DNA of 45,498 nt from a virus, in IMG/VR virus record IMGVR_UViG_3300030339_000077, positions 1 to 45,498 of that record. One strand, 5' to 3'. Under the pieces are notes generated by a model that worked only from the letters and a program-made list of their open reading frames with translations, searched no databases and was not told the DNA's origin. Below, one piece after another: positions 15,878 through 23,885 of this stretch (the first letter of the stretch is position 1; each line of letters starts with the position of its first letter). A program made the position numbers and the translations under genes.

Positions 15878-16031
15878 AAAAATAAACAAACAAACCCGAT
15901 AGAGTGCCCGGGACCGCAGGTACAGCTTTTTGCAAAAAAGCCAGGCCGGTAACGGACTGGAGGCACGGAATTCCACTTTGCGGCGCGGCGGGATAGTACA
16001 AGACTATCCACCGGGAGTTGTTGGGTACAAC
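15878..16031 (-). ncRNA. Candidate structured RNA (GC islet)
   Basis: A GC-rich islet in an AT-rich 520-bp interval without a convincing gene. Hairpins: GTTGT/ACAAC (16017-16031), GGATAGT/ACTATCC (15991-16009), GCTTTTT-GC-AAAAAAGC (15925-15941), and CCCG/CGGG (15895-15912), followed on the minus strand by a T-rich run (15878-15894) like an intrinsic terminator. The frames through it translate to low-quality sequence. I call a minus-strand small RNA only tentatively. Confidence 0.4.
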
Positions 16032-16134
16032 ATCCAAACCTTTGTTTACTTTCAGATTAAGGGCGCATTCTCAAAGAAACAAGTAAGAAAACTAAGCCCG
16101 TGCACAAAAAAACTACATGTTATTTTTAATTAGT

Positions 16135-16548
16135 CTAAATTAATGATTCGTCAAGAGCGGGGGCGGTGCTGTGTTTGGCGTGCTCCTGCTCAGGTGGTGT
16201 GGCGTGCTCCGGTTTAAAAACCTGTGTATTGGCAAACAAATAACAGAGCGGCCAATATTTGTAATCTTCCGGCTCGGTTGCTCCCTCGGCTACCTGCGAA
16301 CCTTGGCGGGGTTGTCCCCAAATCAGAAAAGCCTTCGAACCGCGGGTAATTGTATAACCTGCATCTTTCCATTGCCAGAAAGTTCTGAATTCCGAAATGT
16401 TGGGATCTGCTTTTTCGTAGATCTCTTTCAATCCTTCGTTTACGCTGTCGATTGCTCCTGCCTTTACTAATATTCTGATTGCTGCGGATAACTGAATCAA
16501 AGCGGCGCGGTTGGCTTTGTATTGTTCCTTTTTACTATTTTTGTTCAT
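16135..16548 (-). CDS. ArdC-like N-terminal domain protein
   Basis: A 137-residue protein. Residues 1-50 are helical; then FRTFWQWKDAGYTITRGSKA and FLIWGQP reproduce the ArdC N-terminal pattern (TFxxWxxxGxxVxKGxxA), associated with ssDNA binding and anti-restriction in mobile elements. A shorter YKYWPLCYLFANTQVF stretch matches the following FNxxQ part. No C-terminal metalloprotease is present, so it is a stand-alone domain. The C-terminal tail is disordered. Anti-restriction is inferred from family only. Confidence 0.6.
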   Translation of the reverse strand: MNKNSKKEQYKANRAALIQLSAAIRILVKAGAIDSVNEGLKEIYEKADPNISEFRTFWQWKDAGYTITRGSKAFLIWGQPRQGSQVAEGATEPEDYKYWPLCYLFANTQVFKPEHATPPEQEHAKHSTAPALDESLI

Positions 16549-16562
16549 CGCTTAAATTATTT

Positions 16563-16611
16563 GAGTGGTAAAATTTGACTTGGGGGCAACTGGAGAGCTG
16601 CCCCCTTTTTT
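16563..16611 (-). promoter_or_regulatory. Leader repeat and stem-loop before ArdC-like gene
   Basis: On the minus strand AAGTCAAATTTTAC lies 19 nt upstream of the ArdC-like start; the same string lies 19 nt upstream of the next gene (17118-17131 region). Directly before it GGGGGCA (16582-16588) pairs with TGCCCCC (16599-16605); a run of T follows on the plus strand. The pair of leaders suggests shared regulation of the two genes. Confidence 0.5.
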
Positions 16612-16613
16612 GT

Positions 16614-17099
16614 TTATGCTTCAATCTGTGCGGCAATCTCCAGCCGTTTAGCATCAATGCGGTTCATCATAAAGGTGATAACCTCCGAAATGATAACCGG
16701 ATTTTTCAGCGTAAAAATTGAGGCTTTACGGTACCCACCTGTTCCACCTTCCACGCTCAAAATATAATCCTCATTCTCGAAATCGTTGGTTACTGCGATT
16801 TCGTGCAACTTCTGGGCGTGTCCTTCCAGTGCCTCGGCGTTACCGTTCAAAATAGCCAGGCGCCGGATGAGTTCCTTTTTCTCATTGAAATACTTAATCC
16901 GGTCGTCCAGATTTTGGGGAATGCCCGAAAGACGTTTTTTCAACGCTTCGACCTGGTTCTTTAATTCTTCCACGCTCTCGGGTTTTTGCTCCTGGGCGGT
17001 TGTGGGTTCGTTCGCGGCTGTTGTGTTTGCCGTCGCTTGTTCCTGTGGGTTCTTGCCCCCTTCTACCTTTACCAAGGTAGTTTGATTTTTTTCTTTCAT
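16614..17099 (-). CDS. Hypothetical coiled-coil protein
   Basis: A 161-residue protein with a disordered Ala/Thr/Glu-rich N-terminus (residues 1-45), a coiled coil (EELKNQVEALKKRLSG), a helical middle (DRIKYFNEKKELIRRLAILN) and a C-terminal helix (NPVIISEVITFMMNRIDAKR). Function unknown. It shares a leader motif with the ArdC-like gene downstream, so the two are probably co-regulated. Proteins of this form are common beside ArdC-like genes in Bacteroidota elements, in my recollection. Confidence 0.6.
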   Translation of the reverse strand: MKEKNQTTLVKVEGGKNPQEQATANTTAANEPTTAQEQKPESVEELKNQVEALKKRLSGIPQNLDDRIKYFNEKKELIRRLAILNGNAEALEGHAQKLHEIAVTNDFENEDYILSVEGGTGGYRKASIFTLKNPVIISEVITFMMNRIDAKRLEIAAQIEA

Positions 17100-17806
17100 T
17101 CTTAAAAAAAATTAGTGAGTAAAATTTGACTTTGAAATAATTGGTTTCCCTCTCATTTCTACCTAAAAGTAATAATTATAAACGACATACACAAACATTT
17201 AATTGATGTATAAAACTATAATTCAGTTAGTTGTGTGATTTTATAGCCTGCTTTTGCAACTGTATTTCGTAGGATCACGAAAAAATTATTTTTTAAAAAA
17301 AATGTATCCCCGATCTGAGATAATTCAAAATTTGCTTTCCTATTCTCCAATTTTTCGCAAAAAAAATAATTCACTAAAAATGTAATTTAGAATCATTCCA
17401 CATATAAAACTTATGCAGTTTATTTTTACATAAATATCTAAAAACTAAGGCGCAAGTTGTTGATTTTTGAAAAAAATCAACAACTGTGTCTCTATGAAGC
17501 CGAACTCGCCCTATCCTGAGGGCAGAAAAGAAAGTGATTTTTGCAGGATATATGTGCATGTTAACATAATATAGAACACAACAAAAGCGGTCGAAGGCAG
17601 TCCTACAGCCATCAACTATCACGATGGGCAGAAAGGTAGAAAGATTTACAATTGAATATCGGGATAGGTGATACCGCTTATATGTTACCAAACAGGGAGC
17701 AGGTCACATCTGTCCTATAGCAGCAACTCTTTGCGCTTTTGGGCGCAATGTGTTGATACCGCTGTGATCAATTCTGCTCATATGGAGTAACTGGCAGAAT
17801 TGATAT
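17100..17806. other. Non-coding interval after TerL
   Basis: About 700 bp with no credible gene; short frames on both strands look random. Two strong inverted repeats are visible: ATCAATTCTGC (17767-17777) with GCAGAATTGAT (17794-17804), 2 nt after the TerL stop, and AGTTGTTGATTTTT (17455-17468) with AAAAATCAACAACT (17472-17485). Either may end the terminase transcript. The part 17500-17800 is less AT-rich than the rest and could be remains of a lost gene. Confidence 0.5.
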
Positions 17807-19507
17807 TTACCAACGTGGTGATACGAATGTTGATTGATACATATGCAGCAAATGACCATACTTGGTCCACATGCGCTTATCGACTGCATCGCCAAAGTGT
17901 GTGGCTTCTTCAGGCAGGATGGTCTTCTTACGTTCAGATCCTTTGTCTTTCTCAAACTTACCATCCTTATCAATGACTTGGGTATTGTTCATTGATATTA
18001 ATGTATACTTGCACTTCCTTCCATTGATTATAAACTTAGGGTAACGAGGGTCCTTACCTTTGAGTATGTTCATCCACATCAAATACTTGTCGTGTTGTGG
18101 TGGCTCCATGCCTTTGTGCACACGTGCCTCTACTGTCCACCCGTTGCGTTGAAAGCGCTCAATAGCCTGCTCATTATAACTCTTTGAACTCTTAGCAGAT
18201 GGGTTCTTTGAATCGCCATATCTATCTCTGAAATAAATGATCTTTCGTGTAGGATGTGGCCCGTAATAGTTAGTCACCTTATCAACCAGGTCATCAATCA
18301 TTACGCCTGGTGTGTTTGGCTTGACAAAGAATTCATTGATTGTACAATCAACAGTTTCAACGATCTTTGTCACAAAGTTATAGTTGCGCTCCTGACCAAT
18401 TGAGAACAGCGCAATATGTGATCCCCAGTCGGGCACTATCTCCAGCGAACGGCTCGGATCACAATCTAAATCACATTTACAATTTTCATTCTCTAATTGT
18501 GCTACATCCCAATTGCTATCTTCTGCAACACCACGAATATAATCATCGTTATAGGCATCGTAATAGATATGCACCTGACTGTCTAAACTGTAATAGCAGT
18601 TCTCAATTTGGTCAATGATCCAGTTCAGGATCTCGACCATAAATGTGAGCAGCGTTTGTTTATCGTATTCCCGGATAATGTACGACATGCCCAAATTCTG
18701 GATATTGTCGAAAGCATTTGCCAATGTGAAAAGCAGCCCATCTTTCGAAACAAAAGGCGCTATTTTCTTCTTTAGCCTGACACATTCGTTCCAGATATCT
18801 TTGAAAAGACGCTTATCATCTGCCTTATAAGCTGCAATTAATTGCAACTGAAGTTTTACAATTCTATTCCAGGTATCGAACAAAGGAATACTTGCTTCCT
18901 CCATGTAATAATCGCCAAATTTGAGCAGCCATTTTTGTTCCTGGGTATAAGGCATCGACGAAACATACCTGAATCCGTGATGTTGTTTGATGCGTTTTTG
19001 CGATTTAAAACCAAAATGCTCTTCATTCCCGCGATTTGCCGGAGAAACCTCTTCGTCGTATCGTTTCTTATTCAGGGTTAATGCTTCGTCGACAATTTCA
19101 CGGTCGAGGTTAGGACCACGTGACGATCCCAATCTTTCCTGCGAGAGCAGCATAAACCCGGTTCCGTTCGAAAATGAAATGAAGTTTTCGAATTTCGTCA
19201 CCTTTTCGTAAGGCGAAATAAACGTTTTCAGCGGTTTTACTCCAATTACGTAGTCCTTGTCTTTTTCATAACCTAATTTTTCGAGGAGTTTTAAAGTTGA
19301 AGGTAAAGTCCTGGTTAATACCTGGCCATAAGTACGACCGGTAATTGAACTGATCGATCGCGGCATTGTGCGCACAATCTGGTTGATTTCCCACCCGATT
19401 TTGTACGATTTACCCGTACCGCGCCCCTCGATATCAACTTCGCTTTTGGCATCGTTGATAACTGACAGCTTCTGGGGTGCATTAAAATCGAGTATTTCGG
19501 TTATCAT
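17807..19507 (-). CDS. terL: Terminase large subunit
   Basis: A 566-residue packaging motor. Walker A is IEGRGTGKSYK (residues about 26-36), and a Walker B-like acidic motif follows near residue 135 (LDREIVDEA). The C-terminal half has the RNase H-like nuclease pattern, with LEIVPDWGSHIALFSIGQ and KIIYFRDRYGD and a final EEATHFGDAVDKR. Length is normal for this family. The start overlaps the TerS stop by 4 bases (ATGA), the usual coupling. The last part before the stop and the interval after it differ in texture from the rest, which could reflect recombination, but this is a visual impression. Confidence 0.92.
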   Translation of the reverse strand: MITEILDFNAPQKLSVINDAKSEVDIEGRGTGKSYKIGWEINQIVRTMPRSISSITGRTYGQVLTRTLPSTLKLLEKLGYEKDKDYVIGVKPLKTFISPYEKVTKFENFISFSNGTGFMLLSQERLGSSRGPNLDREIVDEALTLNKKRYDEEVSPANRGNEEHFGFKSQKRIKQHHGFRYVSSMPYTQEQKWLLKFGDYYMEEASIPLFDTWNRIVKLQLQLIAAYKADDKRLFKDIWNECVRLKKKIAPFVSKDGLLFTLANAFDNIQNLGMSYIIREYDKQTLLTFMVEILNWIIDQIENCYYSLDSQVHIYYDAYNDDYIRGVAEDSNWDVAQLENENCKCDLDCDPSRSLEIVPDWGSHIALFSIGQERNYNFVTKIVETVDCTINEFFVKPNTPGVMIDDLVDKVTNYYGPHPTRKIIYFRDRYGDSKNPSAKSSKSYNEQAIERFQRNGWTVEARVHKGMEPPQHDKYLMWMNILKGKDPRYPKFIINGRKCKYTLISMNNTQVIDKDGKFEKDKGSERKKTILPEEATHFGDAVDKRMWTKYGHLLHMYQSTFVSPRW

Positions 19508-20097
19508 GATTTCATCATTTCTTCTGCATCCGCTTCATTGATTTCGTTGCCTCCATAAATTGCGCGACTTAATTCCCTGAGTGCTGCTGTAGGCAGATTC
19601 TGAAGATTATTCAAATCAACTTTCACCTGCCGGTTATCGTTTTGAATCAAAATATAGAACTGGTGTTTTTCGGTACGGTTTGGATCAGGCAATTCTTCGG
19701 GTCTTTCGCCAATCACTTTCAATAAATTGGCATGTGCCATTTCAATCACAGCGCTATCTTTCACTGTATTCCGGTTACGGCATCTCAGGATATTTGCCAC
19801 AATGTCGTTGATTAGCCAGGTACGCCAGAAATCGTAATCGAAAGTATTCAGTGTATTGAATAACCTCACAGCCATGCGAAGATCTTCATAAGCCTGGCGC
19901 CGGCTGATATCGGGGTATTTTTGCTGGTGCAATGCTACCGCCTGTTTTTGGATCGGGTTTTTATCAAGCACTTTCGATGCTGAAATAATCCGCTCAAGCA
20001 TCTCCTGCTTTTCGGGCGAAAGCGGTGAATTGTCAGGATCAAGAATGTGCGCCTTGATCAGTTCATATTTGGTATCTTCAAGTGCTGTACGGCTCAT
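19504..20097 (-). CDS. terS: Terminase small subunit (candidate)
   Basis: A 197-residue helical protein directly upstream of, and overlapping, TerL. Residues about 50-85 (NPIQKQAVALHQQKYPDISR, then RQAYEDLRMAVRLFN) form a HTH-like DNA-binding segment, followed by an oligomerisation-type helical middle and an acidic C-terminal tail (EADAEEMMK) that could contact TerL. Sequence similarity between TerS families is low, so the call rests mainly on position, size and HTH. Confidence 0.75.
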   Translation of the reverse strand: MSRTALEDTKYELIKAHILDPDNSPLSPEKQEMLERIISASKVLDKNPIQKQAVALHQQKYPDISRRQAYEDLRMAVRLFNTLNTFDYDFWRTWLINDIVANILRCRNRNTVKDSAVIEMAHANLLKVIGERPEELPDPNRTEKHQFYILIQNDNRQVKVDLNNLQNLPTAALRELSRAIYGGNEINEADAEEMMKS

Positions 20098-20111
20098 AGT
20101 GATTTACGTAT

Positions 20112-20303
20112 TTATTTTGATCTTCGACATTCTCTGATATTCAATTTTAAGACTTTAATAATTTCAGATAGATAGACATGAATTCCACGTATCAGCATAA
20201 AATGAAAAGAGCAGCAAGATCCTGAAGCGCGTGTTCCATGTTTTTTTGAAATCACGCGCCAATCGTATCCCCACAAATAATTTTTTTCGATCAGGAGTTT
20301 CAT
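20112..20303 (-). CDS. Small hypothetical protein, coupled by ATGA
   Basis: A 63-residue basic protein (MKLLIEKNYLWGYDWRVISK, then a Cys-containing middle and a basic C-terminus NIRECRRSK). The start is chosen because its ATG overlaps the stop of the 96-residue gene as ATGA; a longer in-frame start at 20456 lies inside that gene. It fills the gap before TerS. The coding case is moderate. Confidence 0.45.
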   Translation of the reverse strand: MKLLIEKNYLWGYDWRVISKKHGTRASGSCCSFHFMLIRGIHVYLSEIIKVLKLNIRECRRSK

Positions 20304-20590
20304 TTTTTCGATTCCTTTAAAAAGTTCAACATCATTTGCTGCGACGGACTGCTTCCGTTCAATGCCGATTGTTTGATCGCTTTCCGCAATTCTATTTTTG
20401 ATTTTAGCCTTCCTGTATAATAAGCGGCCACAATCGGGTTTTTCATATTTTTGCATTCAATAGCAGCAATAAAATATTCAGTATCATCGTCATTTAATTC
20501 AAGGTTTACTGCAATTGTTTCTGCTGATAAAAACAGTCCTGCCATTTCCTCAATTTCCTTAAGTTGTTCCTCGCTGAAATTCATTTTCAA
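20300..20590 (-). CDS. Small helical protein, HTH-like, before TerS
   Basis: A 96-residue protein: FSEEQLKEIEEMAGLFLSAE and TIAVNLELNDDDTEYF look like a HTH followed by PIVAAYYTGRLKSKIELRKAI and a polar tail with SPSQQMMLNFLKES. The form (HTH, then a helix starting with GR, and an xxGxSPxQxMMxxFL end) is reminiscent of the N-terminal domain of small terminases. It could be a second DNA-recognition subunit for packaging, or an unrelated regulator. Confidence 0.6.
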   Translation of the reverse strand: MKMNFSEEQLKEIEEMAGLFLSAETIAVNLELNDDDTEYFIAAIECKNMKNPIVAAYYTGRLKSKIELRKAIKQSALNGSSPSQQMMLNFLKESKK

Positions 20591-21137
20591 GTACTTTTAA
20601 ATCAAAATTAAAGACTTCCTTGTCGGTGAAAATCGTTCCGCGCTCGAGCTTCGGATTGTCGGTGGCGTTCTGGCTCGTCACGATGCTGATTTTCCAATTG
20701 TCGTTCCAGAGCAGTGCCACTTTTGCATGTACCGACATGCAACGGTAATTGAAGCTCGTGGCAATCATCTGGAAGGGTTTTGGACTCATCACCCTTACAC
20801 GATTATCGAGTATCACCCTGAATGAAAGAATTTCGCCTTTGCTGATCCTGTTCTGGAGCTGCTCGATGCTTTTTGTGCTGAATGAATATGATGTCATCAG
20901 TACATTTACGGGTCCTGTTTGCTTTATCAGGTAGGAAATCAACCGTACCAGGTTAAAATTGCCCCAACTGTAATAATGATGCTCCCTTCCATTTTCGATC
21001 TGACCAATTGCTCTGGTAAGCGCTTTTTCGGTATCAGCAATAAAGAAGGGAGTACTACCACCCTTCTTTAAGCTGATATCTTCCACGTTGCCTTCACTTG
21101 ATGGAGAAACGGCAATATCTTTACTTCTTAGCAGCAT
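20559..21137 (-). CDS. Phospholipase D-like superfamily protein
   Basis: A 192-residue protein with one PLD-type half: SVHAKVALLWND places H137 and K139 of an HxK motif, followed by SQNATDNPKLERG with S155, N157 and E165, the usual second part of the motif. The N-terminal half has strands (VNVLMTSYSFS, SFRVILDNRV) that fit the first lobe without its HKD. Single-HKD members work as dimers and include nucleases. A palindrome is inserted near residues 20-35 (21032-21078). It overlaps the 306-residue gene by 17 bp. Nuclease or structural use near the terminase is inferred. Confidence 0.6.
   Translation of the reverse strand: MLLRSKDIAVSPSSEGNVEDISLKKGGSTPFFIADTEKALTRAIGQIENGREHHYYSWGNFNLVRLISYLIKQTGPVNVLMTSYSFSTKSIEQLQNRISKGEILSFRVILDNRVRVMSPKPFQMIATSFNYRCMSVHAKVALLWNDNWKISIVTSQNATDNPKLERGTIFTDKEVFNFDLKVLENEFQRGTT
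21032..21078. repeat. Palindromic element inserted in frame, second type
   Basis: TATCAGC-AA-TAAAGAAGGG (21032-21050) pairs with CCCTTCTTTA-A-GCTGATA (21061-21078) apart from a small bulge, around a 10-nt loop. It encodes part of the PLD-like protein (around SLKKGGSTPFFIAD) and keeps its frame. Confidence 0.7.
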
Positions 21138-22041
21138 TCAGCGCCGACAGTTTCAATAACAATTCTTCAATTTTCTCAATTTCAGCATTCCGCTCTGCCA
21201 TCCGCATTTCGATCTTTTTGCGCTTGGTACCTGCCGGCATCGGGTTTTTCTCGGGCAGACGTTTTTTAGCCTGGTAATCGAGAATTGTCTGATCTTTCGA
21301 ATTAGAGCTTTGCAGGTTTTTGATCTGCCTTTTCATCCCGGCTTCATCAAGTGGTTGTTCCGGTTCTGGCTTTACTTCGGCTGGAAATACCTCCTTTTCG
21401 TTGGGGACGATTCCTTTTTTGTCGAATGCTTCCTTCTTTTCGAACAGAAATTCAAGCCTTTCGGACAGCGCTTTGATCACATCAAAGATCTCGGCACGCT
21501 TGGTGCAAACTGCATCTGCATTCGATTCGGGCATTTCGGCCATTACCGCGTGCATTTTATTTCGCTCCTGGAACAATTGCGCATATTCGTGAATCACCCT
21601 GCGAATAACTGCCGGGTATTCGGTGAGCGGTTTTGTTGCGATCGATTCCGCAGGATCGAGGGGGAGATCGGGAGAGGGGGTGAGAGGGAGAAGGGGTGAC
21701 GGGGAGAGAGGGAGATCGGGAGCATTCATTAATGTTTTTCCAATTTCACGGGCAGATTCAACCAATTCAGATAATTCTTCACCTATATGATGAAGCTCTG
21801 GTTCCGTCACGGGTTCATCCTGTACATTGGAAATAAATGCCCGCCAGTTCGAAAAGTCTGCCACCTTTGCGGCTTTACATATTTCGTAGGACAGTTTATC
21901 ATGGTTGATTTTATTTTCCCTCGCCATAAATTGGGATGAAAAATAAGATTTGCCTGAAATTGCAACCAGTAAAGCGATTCCGTCTGCGTAAATCATCCCG
22001 GATCTGATCCAGTCGATTACTTTGTTTTGATTTTCATTCAT
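21121..22041 (-). CDS. Hypothetical protein sharing C-terminus with antirepressor
   Basis: A 306-residue protein. Residues 1-90 form a helical domain (DWIRSGMIYADGIALLVAISGKS, SYEICKAAKVADFSNWRAF). Residues about 108-135 are a Ser/Pro/Leu linker encoded by a polypurine tract. The rest is a long charged coiled coil ending in NPMPAGTKRKK, AERNAEIEKIEELLLK, which matches the end of the antirepressor at 7165-7959 (NPMPEGYKK, REAEIEKI). A partner-binding or oligomerisation tail shared by both proteins is a reasonable inference. Function unknown. Confidence 0.6.
   Translation of the reverse strand: MNENQNKVIDWIRSGMIYADGIALLVAISGKSYFSSQFMARENKINHDKLSYEICKAAKVADFSNWRAFISNVQDEPVTEPELHHIGEELSELVESAREIGKTLMNAPDLPLSPSPLLPLTPSPDLPLDPAESIATKPLTEYPAVIRRVIHEYAQLFQERNKMHAVMAEMPESNADAVCTKRAEIFDVIKALSERLEFLFEKKEAFDKKGIVPNEKEVFPAEVKPEPEQPLDEAGMKRQIKNLQSSNSKDQTILDYQAKKRLPEKNPMPAGTKRKKIEMRMAERNAEIEKIEELLLKLSALNAAKK
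21655..21722. repeat. Polypurine tract inside coding sequence
   Basis: Plus-strand GAGGGGGAGATCGGGAGAG and similar units, in frame within the 306-residue gene as a Ser/Pro/Leu linker. It has the same orientation as the four other tracts of this window. Confidence 0.7.
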
Positions 22042-22043
22042 AA

Positions 22044-22964
22044 TTACGTTATTAATTTTTTTAAATTATATTCCATTTTTTTGCGAAGTATTTCTGATTC
22101 CCCGCTTTTGAACATTGCAAGCAGGTTCGATCCGCTCAGGTATTTTTCGTACAATAAAACACCCTTTTGATAATTGCGTTCGCCTTCCACCCATTTCAGG
22201 ATGTCGATGTACAAGTCCTCAATATCGGTAGTTTCCCAGGGCGATTGTTCGGGGAAATGCTTGTACAGCCATATTTTCAGCGCTTTATTAACGCCCGTAT
22301 CACTGAACGATATATAAGCGCAATCGGTTAACCGGTCGTTCAGTTGCTCCAAAGTATAGTATTCGGCCACCATCTTTTTCTCGCCACACAGCAGCTTTGT
22401 ATTTTCTGGAGAAACACAATTTCCGTACAGGCTTTTCATTGTAAGTCCAGGTCCTTCGTCCATATCGAAACGTGCCATCACTTCGGGGAAATGGTATTTG
22501 TTAAAAATGATGGGTGTATGGCAATCGAAATGCAGCGCCGGAAGTCCTTGTTTTTGCAATGCTTCCCTGGTTCGCTTTAACCGCATACGCCAGTAATTCA
22601 ATGCAAAGTAGCTATCATCGAAGGTTGTCATATCTCCTTTGTGAAATGCCGGAATATCTTTTAAATCAACCTGTTTTAAAATCAGATGATCGTCGTTGAT
22701 AAACAGAAAATCGTCCGACAGCCTTTTATCTTTGCAAGCCTGCAGCACTTTGTGTGCGATATTGCCATCGGCATTTTGCATCGGGTTATAAATATCGTCG
22801 ACCGCGATATGGATCACTTCATTGCTCAGGAAAGCTGGCAGCATACCCACCACAAAGATCTTCCCCACACCAATACCATTCTTTGCAATGCTGCGGAGAC
22901 TAAACCGGATCTCGTTGTTGTTCCAGACAGAGCCGGTACCAAGTATGTAAACTACGTCGGTCAT
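22044..22964 (-). CDS. Stealth-like / GT-A glycosyl-phosphate transferase
   Basis: A 306-residue protein whose N-terminal half follows the Stealth-type order: DVVYILGTGS (CR1-like), NNEIRFSLRSIAKN and GKIFVVG (start of CR2), then DDFLFINDDHLILK, in which NDD is the metal-binding DxD-like motif, and later HFDCHTPIIFNKYHF and AYISFSDTGVNKALK. Stealth proteins transfer hexose-1-phosphate in capsule synthesis; related GT-A enzymes move sugars from nucleotide donors. It is 2 nt from the neighbouring methyltransferase gene, within a cassette that also has a second GT-A enzyme. Target (surface glycan, capsid or DNA) is unknown. Confidence 0.65.
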   Translation of the reverse strand: MTDVVYILGTGSVWNNNEIRFSLRSIAKNGIGVGKIFVVGMLPAFLSNEVIHIAVDDIYNPMQNADGNIAHKVLQACKDKRLSDDFLFINDDHLILKQVDLKDIPAFHKGDMTTFDDSYFALNYWRMRLKRTREALQKQGLPALHFDCHTPIIFNKYHFPEVMARFDMDEGPGLTMKSLYGNCVSPENTKLLCGEKKMVAEYYTLEQLNDRLTDCAYISFSDTGVNKALKIWLYKHFPEQSPWETTDIEDLYIDILKWVEGERNYQKGVLLYEKYLSGSNLLAMFKSGESEILRKKMEYNLKKLIT

Positions 22965-22965
22965 A

Positions 22966-23475
22966 TTATCGTTTTATTCCGGCAAACCGGATATCTGTAT
23001 TTGTATAAGAGATTTCGAACCAACTAAACAGATCGAGAGGCAGCGCTTCGGCAATCATCTGTGCTGTAACATTGCAGTAATAATCAAGCGTTTTGGGACT
23101 GTCATCCGGCAGATGTTCGGTTGTTCCGTGTTCAGCTCTTCCGGTACCTGCAGCGGTAAACAATAGCAGACCTTTGTGATTTGTCAGCAGATACATTTTA
23201 ACCAATGATAGGTTGTAATATCGATCGTGTTCAAGCATCTCTGTGCTGATCACCATATCAAAATTCCCATTAGCCTTGTATAATTGAACAGGTGTTACTA
23301 CATCAACATTTTTTCCTTTGCAAATATCTATGCCGGTGTAACTGCACTTTTCGAACAGGTACCTGTTATTGCCGTTAATATCGAGGCTTCCGCAATCGAG
23401 CACTGCTTTATTGGTAAAGTATTCGGGGAACCGTTGCTTTACGCTTTCACAATATTTTATAACTTCTGCATGCAT
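22966..23475 (-). CDS. Class I SAM-dependent methyltransferase
   Basis: A 169-residue Rossmann methyltransferase. Motif I is VLDCGSLDINGNNRYLF (residues about 25-41), an acidic end of strand 2 is YTGIDICKGKNVDVV, and motif IV is FDMVISTEMLEHD. The short form and the EMLEHD motif match small-molecule or glycan methyltransferases rather than DNA methyltransferases (no NPPY or PCQ). It lies between the Stealth-like gene and a kinase-like gene with short gaps, so sugar or lipid methylation is plausible. Confidence 0.8.
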   Translation of the reverse strand: MHAEVIKYCESVKQRFPEYFTNKAVLDCGSLDINGNNRYLFEKCSYTGIDICKGKNVDVVTPVQLYKANGNFDMVISTEMLEHDRYYNLSLVKMYLLTNHKGLLLFTAAGTGRAEHGTTEHLPDDSPKTLDYYCNVTAQMIAEALPLDLFSWFEISYTNTDIRFAGIKR

Positions 23476-23495
23476 GATTTTTCAATATTTATCTT

Positions 23496-23885
23496 TTAAG
23501 AACCATAGTCAATAGCAACTATCCTGTTATCGTAATAACCAAAACTATCTGGCTTATTTTCTACCGGGACATTTTGCATAGCGCGTTCACAGGTATTTTT
23601 AGGGTGATAATCCTCGGATTCATTAGGCCAGAATTTTGATTTATCCATACTCTCAAAAATATCCTCTGAAACTATATCGCATTTTGGCATAATTAATAGT
23701 AATCCAAATGGAAGGTAAGTCTTTACAGGGCAAAGTCGTTCGTCATGCGATTTGCTCATTGCAACCTCTTGCATATTAGACAGCATTCCCAGTAAGAAAT
23801 TTTTGTATTTTTTCAGTTGTGGAATCTTAACAGCATATCGCGCTGTCAAAATTACCATCCTTGTTCTGCCTTGTACTATTTTCAT
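23496..23885 (-). CDS. Kinase-like fold mini-protein
   Basis: A 129-residue protein that reads as a compressed protein-kinase-like fold: ARYAVKIP (Lys20, strand-3 lysine), NFLLGMLSNMQEV (helix C-like), GLLLIMPKCD (hinge, residues 61-70), and a final DSFGYYDNRIVAIDYG (113-128) comparable with the catalytic-loop Asn and metal-binding Asp. The HRD-type catalytic Asp is not obvious (ENKPDSFG). At half the normal size it may be a pseudokinase or a minimal phosphotransferase. It overlaps the preceding 86-aa gene by ATGA and belongs to the transferase cassette. Confidence 0.5.
   Translation of the reverse strand: MKIVQGRTRMVILTARYAVKIPQLKKYKNFLLGMLSNMQEVAMSKSHDERLCPVKTYLPFGLLLIMPKCDIVSEDIFESMDKSKFWPNESEDYHPKNTCERAMQNVPVENKPDSFGYYDNRIVAIDYGS

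Noticed and set aside
15732-16037. 101-codon minus-strand frame in the gap before the ArdC-like gene
   Set aside because: Low-quality composition, no motif, and it spans a hairpin-rich GC islet better explained as non-coding.
17374-17691. 105-codon minus-strand frame after TerL
   Set aside because: Random-looking, rich in Cys/Tyr/Phe, spans an inverted repeat, no family resemblance.
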